Shown: one piece after another, positions 15,942 to 22,949 of the stretch
Position numbering within the stretch: the stretch's first letter is position 1
Layout of the letters: the number at the start of each line of letters is the position of its first letter
Source: Dysgonomonas sp. UBA7710
GTDB taxonomy: Bacteria; Bacteroidota; Bacteroidia; Bacteroidales; Dysgonomonadaceae
Reading direction: 5' to 3'
Assembly: GCF_002482385.1 (NCBI RefSeq)
Contig: NZ_DLFW01000038.1
Span: 1 to 64,000, forward strand
Length of the DNA: 64,000 bases
Notes under the pieces: model-generated
Seen by the model: the letters and a program-made list of their open reading frames with translations, nothing else
The model's database searches: none
What the model was told of the DNA's origin: nothing
Position numbers and translations under genes: made by a program

Positions 15942-16574
15942 TTATTTCAATTGCTTTTTGAAGTCTTTTATTATCTCTTTTATCTCCTTCTTGTCTTTTT
16001 GCTTTTCGGGATCGAAGAGCATCGCAGTACAGATACAGTATTTCCTGTCGGTACGGGTAAGGATATCATAATTGACACACCCCTGACAACCACGCCAGAA
16101 AGACTCATCATCTGTCAGTTGTGCAAAAGTCACAGGCACATAGCCCAGTTCTGTATTTATTTTCATTACCGCAGCACCCGATGTCAGGCCAAATACCTTC
16201 GCTGTCGGAAACATAGCTCTAGCCAGAGAAAAAGCATGCTGTTTGATTTTTTTTGCCAGTCCGTGCTGTCTGAATTTTTCAACTACAATTAACCCGGAAT
16301 TGGCAACAAACTGCTTATTTCCCCATGATTCTATATAGCAGAATCCGGCAAACTCCTCTCCCATCAAGGCAATAATAGCTTTGCCTTCTTTTATTTTAAG
16401 TTCCACATATTCCGGTGTACGTTTTGCAATTCCCGTGCCCCGCACCTTAGCCGCAGCCTCAATTGTATCCAATATCGTTTGTACGTATCCGATATGGCTT
16501 TCGTTGGCTATCTGTATAGTAAGTTGTTGTTGCTCCATTGGCTTTTCTACCACAAGTTCTTCTATGTTGTTCAT
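15942..16574 (-). CDS. GNAT acyltransferase of the arginine cluster
   Basis: GNAT-fold protein of 210 residues, with the acyl-CoA site around VVEKFRQHGLAKKIKQHAF. A cysteine-rich segment, FWRGCQGCVNYDIL followed by KYCICTAML, lies near residue 165-190. It probably acylates glutamate at the head of arginine synthesis, replacing ArgA/ArgJ. In Bacteroides the intermediates are succinylated, so it may be a glutamate N-succinyltransferase (inference from position). A TTG 18 bases upstream is in frame, but ATG 16574 is 10 bases after the argR stop and is preferred. The four cysteines could bind a metal. Confidence 0.8.
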   Translation of the reverse strand: MNNIEELVVEKPMEQQQLTIQIANESHIGYVQTILDTIEAAAKVRGTGIAKRTPEYVELKIKEGKAIIALMGEEFAGFCYIESWGNKQFVANSGLIVVEKFRQHGLAKKIKQHAFSLARAMFPTAKVFGLTSGAAVMKINTELGYVPVTFAQLTDDESFWRGCQGCVNYDILTRTDRKYCICTAMLFDPEKQKDKKEIKEIIKDFKKQLK

Positions 16575-16584
16575 TGTTGTCTTA

Positions 16585-17040
16585 TCATTCAATATTCGGT
16601 ATAAACTCAGAAAGTGAAGCTATTACCTCCTCCCTGCTTATATTCTCTCTCGGTATCAGAAGGATGGTATCATCACCGGCTACTGTACCTAATATATAAC
16701 GTGTCGCCCTGCGGTCTATTTCTCCCGCTATAGCCATAGCATAACCCGGCCGGGTCTTTATCACTGCCAGTTGTCCCGAGAATTCGATATCAACAAATCC
16801 GAAAGAGGACAGCGGCATTTCCTCTTCCAGAGTGTGCATCGATTCGGAAAACTGATACACATAATTTCCTTTCGCTGTGGGCACTTTTACTATTTTCAAT
16901 TCTTTTATATCACGGGATAAAGTAGCCTGCGTAAGTTCAAATCCTTTATCCATCAACAGTTTAAGAAGCATATCCTGACTATTTACATCATTCGTCTGCA
17001 ATACTTCTCTTATTATTTTATGCCTGTATTTCTTCGTCAT
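16585..17040 (-). CDS. argR: Arginine repressor
   Basis: ArgR-family regulator of 151 residues. The N-terminal winged helix includes KIIREVLQTNDVNSQDMLLKLLMDKGFELTQATLSRDIKEL, shown here as positions 7-47 in outline. The C-terminal oligomerisation/arginine-binding half contains GTVAGDDTILLI. It should repress arginine genes when arginine is abundant and probably itself. An in-frame ATG lies 39 bases upstream at 17079, but the -7 box (17074-17067) falls within that extension, so ATG 17040 is chosen. First gene of the arginine cluster. Confidence 0.9.
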   Translation of the reverse strand: MTKKYRHKIIREVLQTNDVNSQDMLLKLLMDKGFELTQATLSRDIKELKIVKVPTAKGNYVYQFSESMHTLEEEMPLSSFGFVDIEFSGQLAVIKTRPGYAMAIAGEIDRRATRYILGTVAGDDTILLIPRENISREEVIASLSEFIPNIE

Positions 17041-17044
17041 TTCG

Positions 17045-17096
17045 TATAAATATGCAAATAATAGCGCAAATTTACACATATTTATGCATATTCTGA
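17045..17096 (-). promoter_or_regulatory. argR promoter with candidate ArgR boxes
   Basis: The -7 box TAAATTTG is at 17074-17067. On either side lie AT-rich, partly palindromic words: ATAAATATGCAAATAAT (17045-17061) and CATATTTATGCATATTC (17077-17093), both containing ATAAATAT and AATATGCA on one strand or the other. Arginine-repressor operators are AT-rich imperfect palindromes in pairs, so these are plausible autoregulatory boxes. The assignment is by position and appearance only. Confidence 0.42.
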
Positions 17097-17178
17097 AATA
17101 TTTGATGTATAAAAAATATTATTATATAAATAACACACTGACAAAAAGTTAAACATTCCTTTTTTTAATTTATTTTTC

Positions 17179-17262
17179 TATATTTGTAGAATATAGGATG
17201 CGCCTCGGCATAGCTCAAAGTAAACTTTGGCTCTCTGCCCTCGGCTTTTTCTATTTGCGCAT
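17179..17262 (+). promoter_or_regulatory. Promoter followed by an inverted-repeat unit
   Basis: TATATTTG (17179-17186) fits the -7 consensus. Just downstream, ATGCGC (17198-17203) and GCGCAT (17257-17262) bound a unit with a central hairpin CAAAGTAAACTTTG (17216-17229) and two CCTCGGC direct repeats (17203-17209, 17239-17245). It resembles a dispersed intergenic repeat carrying its own promoter, placed 55 bases before the gene at 17317. Confidence 0.4.
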
Positions 17263-17316
17263 TCGCACTTCAAGACACATCATATCTGAGAATAAACCTA
17301 TATATTTTGAATTTGA

Positions 17317-17574
17317 ATGGATGAACCAGAGAAAAAGCAGCCGATAATATCTGTCTTGCGATCAGATGCTCCGGCAAAAAAAGCGACCAAAGTCACAATT
17401 GATGACTCTTTTGCACGCATTGTAGTATATGAAAAGGAGGATTTGACCAACGATGAGATTTTTCTTCTTCTGAATATCAGGAAATGTATAAAAATTGATA
17501 TTGACAAACACTATGAGCGTACAAACGAGGGAGTTGAAACACATTCTTACACAATATACAACATCCTGATTTAA
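17317..17574 (+). CDS. Hypothetical small protein
   Basis: Predicted soluble protein of 85 residues beginning MDEPEKKQPIISVLRSD. It is charged, with no signal peptide, membrane helix or cysteine pattern. No family is recognised. The frame has an ATG start, a -7 box about 130 bases upstream and an apparent untranslated hairpin leader. It converges on birA, whose stop codon lies 13 bases away. The protein-like composition (VTIDDSFARIVVYEKEDLTNDEIFLLLN) supports coding, but the call is modest. Confidence 0.55.
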   Translation: MDEPEKKQPIISVLRSDAPAKKATKVTIDDSFARIVVYEKEDLTNDEIFLLLNIRKCIKIDIDKHYERTNEGVETHSYTIYNILI

Positions 17575-17586
17575 AGCAAGTCACAT

Positions 17587-18321
17587 TCACAGAACATATC
17601 TCACTTCTTTAAACGCAAAGCGCCTCTCATTGCCGTTTTCCGTTTGCAAAACAAGCGTTCCATCGGAGGCTACATCCTTTATCCTGGCTATAAAATCATT
17701 TGTGTTGTCATTAAATAAATGATAACCTGTTTTTCTGAACAGAGAATCTCTATAATTCTCTGCAATAATCTGTATCTCTCCCCTCCTCAACTGCTCGTAA
17801 TAAGAAAAAAGGAGTTCTCTGACTTCTTCAAGCATAATACTCTGCTCATAATATTCTCCTGTTATTTGCTTTAAAGAAACAGGATTAGGCAGACTGCTAT
17901 CGAAACTTTCCTGATTAAGATTAATACCTATCCCGCAGACAGACTCTTTTATCTCATCCCCTTCTAAAGTATTCTCTATCAAAATTCCGCATACTTTCTT
18001 ATCTTGCCAGTAGATATCATTAGGCCATTTTATTGTAATACCGTCAGTATATTTCCGGAGAAAATCTGCTATTGCTAACGATACCGTCTGCGAGATAACA
18101 AACTGCTCGTTCGCCTTCACTGTATCCGGATACAGGACGATACTGAATAATAAGTTTTTCCCTTTCTCCGATAGCCAGCCATTACCACGCTGACCTCTGC
18201 CTCCCGTCTGAAAATCCGTCGAAATAATGGTTCCTTCCTTTACTTTCTGTTTCAGCAACAGACTTTTCATATAATTGTTTGTAGAATCAATTTCGTCGGC
18301 AAGGTGGATAATCAGAGGCAT
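17587..18321 (-). CDS. birA: Biotin-[acetyl-CoA carboxylase] ligase, no DNA-binding domain
   Basis: Protein of 244 residues with the biotin/ATP loop GGRGQRGNGW (40-49), the KWPNDIYW motif (about 94-101) and a short SH3-like C-terminal domain (TGYHLFNDN to FKEVRYV). It attaches biotin to carboxylase carrier proteins through biotinyl-AMP. It lacks the N-terminal helix-turn-helix of repressor-type BirA, so it is a ligase only. A TTG lies 12 bases upstream in frame; ATG 18321 is preferred. Last gene of the kdsA-comB-yraN-mmcQ-birA run. Confidence 0.9.
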   Translation of the reverse strand: MPLIIHLADEIDSTNNYMKSLLLKQKVKEGTIISTDFQTGGRGQRGNGWLSEKGKNLLFSIVLYPDTVKANEQFVISQTVSLAIADFLRKYTDGITIKWPNDIYWQDKKVCGILIENTLEGDEIKESVCGIGINLNQESFDSSLPNPVSLKQITGEYYEQSIMLEEVRELLFSYYEQLRRGEIQIIAENYRDSLFRKTGYHLFNDNTNDFIARIKDVASDGTLVLQTENGNERRFAFKEVRYVL

Positions 18322-18337
18322 GGCTATGTTCAATTAT

Positions 18338-18709
18338 TTAGATATTAGACAAATTATTATATTCGGCTTGCTTTACTTTTGGCAATTTCTTTATCACCTC
18401 ATCAACAGAATGTTGAATAAGTTCTTTTATCAATACATCAGATACATCACTCTCAATAACAATAGTATTCCAATATTTTTTATTCGAATGATAGCCCGGT
18501 CGGACGCCATTATAACACTCTCTCAGTTCAATAGCTTTCTCCGGATCACATTTCACATTCAGCCAGAATTCGCCGTCTCTTGATTCCAGACCCATATAAG
18601 CAAACATTTTGTCCATTACTTTATACACCAATGTATCATCTCCGAAAGGAAAGCTTTCGGTTGCTCCTTTTATAGATATACATGCCTCACGAACTTCTTC
18701 TATATTCAT
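18338..18709 (-). CDS. MmcQ/YjbR-family protein
   Basis: Protein of 123 residues of the MmcQ/YjbR (CyaY-like fold) family. It has the N-terminal NIEEVREACISIKGATESFPFGDD-type segment (from residue 2), KCDPEKAIELRE and GVRPGYHSNKKYWNT. Members are small basic proteins proposed to bind DNA, with no firm function. Soluble, no signal. It sits 5 bases after yraN and 16 bases before birA in a tightly packed operon. Confidence 0.85.
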   Translation of the reverse strand: MNIEEVREACISIKGATESFPFGDDTLVYKVMDKMFAYMGLESRDGEFWLNVKCDPEKAIELRECYNGVRPGYHSNKKYWNTIVIESDVSDVLIKELIQHSVDEVIKKLPKVKQAEYNNLSNI

Positions 18710-18714
18710 TTTCT

Positions 18715-19080
18715 TTAATTTACAGGTGCTAAGAATGCATCGTCTATATGTTCTATCTCAAACTTCTCTCCATTCCAGACTGCAGCAACCACATCAAAAC
18801 GGGCAGGCAGATCTATATCATATTCCCGAAGGTAAAAATCGGCAGCTTCAACAATCCGTTTTATCTTTCCCTTCGATACTGCTTCCTCCGGGTTTCCCCA
18901 TTGGCTTGAGCTACGGGTCTTTACTTCTACAAAAACAATATATTCCTCATTCCGGGCAATTATATCTATTTCATATTTTTCATATAGCCAGTTGCGCTCC
19001 AATATTTCATAATTCCTCTGCCTGAGATAATGCTCCGCTGCATCCTCACCCTTTTTCCCCAGATCGTTATGCTCGGCCAT
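18715..19080 (-). CDS. YraN-family (UPF0102) endonuclease-like protein
   Basis: Protein of 121 residues of the UPF0102 family. The nuclease-fold signature runs from GKKGEDAAEHYLRQRNYEIL (8-27) through EIDIIARN and VFVEVKTRSS, where D and E-x-K are the expected metal and catalytic residues of a PD-(D/E)xK core. Its cellular role is unproven. It follows comB by 9 bases. Length and motif order are normal for the family. Confidence 0.88.
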   Translation of the reverse strand: MAEHNDLGKKGEDAAEHYLRQRNYEILERNWLYEKYEIDIIARNEEYIVFVEVKTRSSSQWGNPEEAVSKGKIKRIVEAADFYLREYDIDLPARFDVVAAVWNGEKFEIEHIDDAFLAPVN

Positions 19081-19089
19081 AAGGCAAAA

Positions 19090-19803
19090 TCAGCCGATTG
19101 TTATTTTCTTGGTTTCTTTACTGTAAACAGGAACCAAATTCACGGTATCCTCTGTTAAACAGTATTCTACCGAATCTTGCAGATTATGGGCTTCCAACCG
19201 CTTAATATGCTCTGTACGGTCAATATAACTGCGAACATCCGGCAATGCCTCTTTCCACATTGACAAAGCTACCTGTGTTGCATCCGAGGCGGGAGCATAC
19301 CCTCTGTCTATCAGTTTCCGGGCGAGGGCACCACCAAAAAGGGAATCCTCAATATTAAAACGGTTATTCCATCCGGCACAAAGCACTATTACATCCTTTT
19401 GTTTATCTACACAGAAGTCAGCTAAAGCACTAATATTGGAAAAAGCACCAACAGTGAGTATATCCGAATCTTTCGCCACATCGATAGCCTGCGTTCCGTT
19501 TGTGGTAGTAAATACAACATCCTTACCACTCACTTTGCCGGCTGTATAATCGAATGGGGAATTGCCAAAATCTGCAAAATCGCAACGCTTCACATTACGC
19601 TCTGCCCCGACAAGATATCCCTTTTCCTTATAGTCCTGCGCCTCTTCAATCGAAGCAACAGATATAATAGACCTCGCTCCGTTCTTCAAGGCAGCGCACA
19701 TCGTAGTAGTTGCCCTGAAAATATCTACCACAACTGTAATATGGTTATTATCACTAACATAATAAGGATAAAGAGCCGGAGAAAAACACACTTCTACTTT
19801 CAT
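19090..19803 (-). CDS. ComB-family 2-phosphosulfolactate phosphatase-like protein
   Basis: Protein of 237 residues of the ComB family, recognisable from VVDIFRATTTMCAALKNGA (26-44), GAERNVK, DFGNSPFDY, TTTNGTQAID and LCAGWNNRFNIEDSLFGG. In methanogens the enzyme dephosphorylates 2-phosphosulfolactate during coenzyme M synthesis. Bacteroidota do not make coenzyme M, so the substrate here is unknown; sulfolactate or another phospho-acid is possible. Its ATG overlaps the TGA of kdsA (ATGA), indicating translational coupling to a lipopolysaccharide-sugar gene. Confidence 0.85.
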   Translation of the reverse strand: MKVEVCFSPALYPYYVSDNNHITVVVDIFRATTTMCAALKNGARSIISVASIEEAQDYKEKGYLVGAERNVKRCDFADFGNSPFDYTAGKVSGKDVVFTTTNGTQAIDVAKDSDILTVGAFSNISALADFCVDKQKDVIVLCAGWNNRFNIEDSLFGGALARKLIDRGYAPASDATQVALSMWKEALPDVRSYIDRTEHIKRLEAHNLQDSVEYCLTEDTVNLVPVYSKETKKITIG

Positions 19804-20600
19804 TCTTTCAATGCTGCTTTAATCCGGGTGAGTTTTATCAATAGACCTTCCAACTGGTCGAGTGGCAACATATTTGCGCCATCCGATAAGGCTTTCGCCG
19901 GATCGAAATGCGTTTCTATGAACAATCCGTCAACACCTGTCGCGATACCAGCTTTACACATTGTTTCTATCAACTGTGGCTGTCCGCCTGTTACCCCCGA
20001 AGCCTGATTGGGCTTTTGCAGGCTGTGGGTAGCATCCAGAACTACAAGAAAACCAAATTCTTTCATTTCGGGTATCCCGCGAAAATCAACGACTAGGTCA
20101 GAGTATCCGAAAGACGTCCCTCTGTCTGTGATAATCACGTTATTATTTCCCGAATCCACAACTTTTTGTGCGGCAAATTTCATCCCACCCGGAGCAAGAA
20201 ACTGACCTTTTTTGATATTCACTATTTTCCCGGTCTTAGCTGCAGCAATAAGCAGGTCGGTCTGGCGGCAGAGAAATGCAGGTATTTGTAATACATCCAC
20301 ATATTCGGCAGCCATCGCAGCTTCATGCGTCTCATGAATATCCGTAACTGTAGGCACACCAAAAGTTTCGTTCACCTTACGCAATATTTTCAAAGCCTTT
20401 TCGTCACCGATACCCGTAAAAGAATCGACCCGAGAGCGATTTGCTTTTTTATACGACCCCTTGAAAACATAAGGTATATCAAGTTTTGATGTAATTCCTA
20501 TTATTTTTTCGGCAATGCGTAATGCCATTTCTTCCCCCTCAATAACACAAGGTCCCGCAAGCAGGAAGAAATTATCATTTTTCAGATTTGTAATATTCAT
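19800..20600 (-). CDS. kdsA: 3-deoxy-8-phosphooctulonate (KDO-8-P) synthase
   Basis: Protein of 266 residues. It has LLAGPCVIEGEE near the N-terminus, FKGSYKKANRS (about 48-58), IPAFLCRQTDL, KKGQFLAPG and ITDRGTSFGY, all typical of KdsA. It condenses PEP with arabinose-5-phosphate to make KDO-8-P for the lipid A-core. A TTG start 39 bases upstream is in frame, but ATG 20600 gives the family N-terminus. First gene of the operon with comB, yraN, mmcQ and birA. The gap to the divergent gene at 20953 (352 bases) holds no clear riboswitch or ORF. Confidence 0.93.
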   Translation of the reverse strand: MNITNLKNDNFFLLAGPCVIEGEEMALRIAEKIIGITSKLDIPYVFKGSYKKANRSRVDSFTGIGDEKALKILRKVNETFGVPTVTDIHETHEAAMAAEYVDVLQIPAFLCRQTDLLIAAAKTGKIVNIKKGQFLAPGGMKFAAQKVVDSGNNNVIITDRGTSFGYSDLVVDFRGIPEMKEFGFLVVLDATHSLQKPNQASGVTGGQPQLIETMCKAGIATGVDGLFIETHFDPAKALSDGANMLPLDQLEGLLIKLTRIKAALKE

Positions 20601-20952
20601 TTTATTCGTTTGATTAGAATGTATTAAAAACTTTATCAAAGGTACAAATATTATCTCTTATGATAAAACGCCCGGCCCTCTATCATTATTACTATAACCC
20701 ATAGAACGGATGAATCTTAATGAAACTAAAAAAACATACCTTTTCTTGCTCATAACAAGAATATTGACTAAAATTGCATCTGTTAATATATCATGTGCAA
20801 CACTATTGAAGAGACCGGTATTAACAGATTAGATCTTTTTCCACTAAAAACAACTATTCATTCCAAACAAAACAGCAACTAGAAAAGGAAGGTAGATTCT
20901 CTGCCCATACGAAATAAAAACATAAAACACTGATTTAATTCGTTTTGAAATT

Positions 20953-21462
20953 ATGGAAACAACAGCTAAACTTTATTCTCTCAACTACAAAGAGGCTAAA
21001 ACATATATGTTTGCCCTTTTGTTTATTGCCGGCAACATAGCACTTCCTCAACTTTGCCATCTGATACCCGGAGGAGGGCTTACATGGCTACCCATCTATT
21101 TCTTCACACTGATTGCCGCTTATAAATACGGCTTCCGCGTAGGGTTGCTGACAGCCATACTATCTCCTTTAGCCAACAATATCTTATTTGGTATGCCTCC
21201 GGCAGATGTATTGCCTATAATCCTTATCAAATCATCTTTATTAGCCGGTGCAGCAGCTTATGCCGCCCACCGTTTCGAAAAAGTGTCTCTTCTTGCATTA
21301 GTTGGTGTGGTACTGGCTTATCAGATCATAGGAATACCTGTAGAATGGGCTATAGTTAAAGATTTCTTTGTAGCCGTTCAGGACTTCCGCATTGGTATAC
21401 CGGGTATGCTAATCCAGATATTCGGAGGCTTTGCTGTATTAAAGGCTATTGCTAAACTCTAA
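20953..21462 (+). CDS. ECF-transporter S component (substrate-binding membrane subunit)
   Basis: Hydrophobic protein of 169 residues with about five to six membrane segments (from 17 to 168). It has GGGLTWLPIYFFTLIAAYKYGFRVGLLTAILSPLANNILFG-like character, typical of S components that bind a vitamin or metal and dock with an ECF A/A'/T module. No A, A' or T genes are nearby, so it must use a shared module. The substrate cannot be read. It leads a run with a phosphoribosyltransferase, a DUF362 protein and a membrane iron-sulfur protein, which may hint at a redox-cofactor or nucleobase precursor. Confidence 0.75.
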   Translation: METTAKLYSLNYKEAKTYMFALLFIAGNIALPQLCHLIPGGGLTWLPIYFFTLIAAYKYGFRVGLLTAILSPLANNILFGMPPADVLPIILIKSSLLAGAAAYAAHRFEKVSLLALVGVVLAYQIIGIPVEWAIVKDFFVAVQDFRIGIPGMLIQIFGGFAVLKAIAKL

Positions 21463-21550
21463 AAAATAATTTCAAGATTTCAAAATATGTTTATTCTCAA
21501 TATAACTATATCTTAATCTTGAAACCTGAAATCTTGAAATCATAATTATC

Positions 21551-21949
21551 ATGTATGATAAAACATTCGAAGAGGTATTGGAGCGATTCCGCGCAGTATC
21601 TTTTTCCGAACAGTTCGATATGATTGTAGCCATCGCCAACGGAGGTATAATTCCTGCGGCGATTCTAAATCAGCGTTTAGGCATTGAAATACAACTTTTA
21701 AAAATCAATCTGAGAGACAGTAACCAGAGGCCAATTTACGACAGCCCACAGCTAATGGCTCCCATCGATTTTGAATTTAAAGGCAAAACGATTCTGCTTG
21801 TAGAAGACAGAGTTAAGACAGGGGCATCTCTTACGAAAGCCTGTGAATTGCTGAAAGGCGCTAATCTTATAAAAACGTTTGCAGTGAATGGAAAAGCAGA
21901 TTACAGTCTCTACGATGAAGCCTGCTTTAAATTTCCATGGTTATTTTAA
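21551..21949 (+). CDS. Phosphoribosyltransferase-family protein
   Basis: Protein of 132 residues with a type I PRTase fold. AIANGGIIPAAIL (28-40) is the N-terminal loop and ILLVEDRVKTGASL (81-94) is the PRPP-binding motif, though with R-V-K in place of the usual acidic-rich D-V-x-D spacer. It might salvage a base using PRPP, or be a regulatory or sensor relative. No hood domain identifying the base is evident. It is 88 bases downstream of the ECF S-component gene and 45 bases before the DUF362 gene. Confidence 0.8.
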   Translation: MYDKTFEEVLERFRAVSFSEQFDMIVAIANGGIIPAAILNQRLGIEIQLLKINLRDSNQRPIYDSPQLMAPIDFEFKGKTILLVEDRVKTGASLTKACELLKGANLIKTFAVNGKADYSLYDEACFKFPWLF

Positions 21950-21994
21950 TAAGGGTAAAAGGTAAAATAAATAAAGAAAAAAAAACAGTTGGTT

Positions 21995-22933
21995 ATGGAT
22001 AGACGCAATTTTCTAAGGGCGATCGCACTTACAGGAGCCGCAGCTACAATTAAGGCAAGCGGCAACATAGATATACTATCAGAAAAATTCATTAGTTCCG
22101 AATCTGCAGCCGCAGTAGATATGGTTGCGGTCATGGGCGGTGAACCCGAAATTATGTTCAGGCGTGCCATGACTGAGATGGGCGGCATGAGCAAATTCAT
22201 AAAAAAAGGGTGGAAAGTAGTAGTTAAACCGAATATCGGATGGGATAAGACTCCTGAACAATCGGGCAATACCAACCCGAAGCTGGTAACTGAAGTTATC
22301 CGCCAATGCTTATCTGCCGGGGCTAAAGAAGTTGTCGTATTCGACCATACCTGCGACGACTGGATCAAATGCTATAAAAACAGTGGAATTGAAGCCGCAG
22401 CTAAAGCCGCAGGAGCAAAAGTAGTGCCTGCACACGAAGAATCATATTACCGTGAAGTTGCTCTACCATTGGGAAAGAAACTGAAAAGTGCAAAGATACA
22501 CGAAGCCATTATCAATTGCGACGCATGGATAAACCTTCCTGTACTGAAACATCACGGAGGCGCCAACCTGACAATTTCCATGAAAAACTATATGGGCATC
22601 GTCTGGGACAGGCGTATTTTCCACAGCACTGATTTGCAGCAGTGTATAGCCGATGTATGTACATATTCGAAGAAACCGGTTCTTAATATTGTAGACGCGT
22701 ACAGGATAGTAAAAACAAACGGCCCGCAAGGACGTTCGACTGCCGATGTGGCGAATCCGAAAGGACTCTTTATTTCTCAGGATATAGTGGCAGTGGATAC
22801 AGCAGCGGCCAAGTTCTTCAATCAGGTGCGGACAATGCCTCTCGACCATGTAGGCCATATAGCGGGAGGACAATCCCATAAGCTAGGCACAATGGACATA
22901 GATAAACTGAACATCAAGAGGATAAAAATATAA
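21995..22933 (+). CDS. DUF362 protein with Tat signal
   Basis: Protein of 312 residues beginning MDRRNFLRAIALTGAAATIKA, a twin-arginine signal (RRNFL), so it is exported folded, as a cofactor-containing protein would be. The DUF362 core includes VVKPNIGWDKTPEQ, LPVLKHHGGANLTISMKNYMG and IVAVDTAAAKFF. DUF362 proteins often accompany ferredoxins and are thought to act with iron-sulfur clusters, but the reaction is unknown. It lies 16 bases before a membrane 4Fe-4S protein, so the two probably work together. A TTG in frame 6 bases earlier is less likely. Confidence 0.85.
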   Translation: MDRRNFLRAIALTGAAATIKASGNIDILSEKFISSESAAAVDMVAVMGGEPEIMFRRAMTEMGGMSKFIKKGWKVVVKPNIGWDKTPEQSGNTNPKLVTEVIRQCLSAGAKEVVVFDHTCDDWIKCYKNSGIEAAAKAAGAKVVPAHEESYYREVALPLGKKLKSAKIHEAIINCDAWINLPVLKHHGGANLTISMKNYMGIVWDRRIFHSTDLQQCIADVCTYSKKPVLNIVDAYRIVKTNGPQGRSTADVANPKGLFISQDIVAVDTAAAKFFNQVRTMPLDHVGHIAGGQSHKLGTMDIDKLNIKRIKI

Positions 22934-22949
22934 TTTACAAAGATCAACT

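Noticed and set aside
17198..17347. 49-codon ORF inside the inverted-repeat unit
   Set aside because: It begins about 5 bases from the likely transcription start and coincides with the repeat structure; more likely structural than coding.
20601..20952. Riboswitch ahead of the ECF S-component gene
   Set aside because: I looked for TPP, cobalamin and similar core motifs and saw none; a covariance-model search would settle it.
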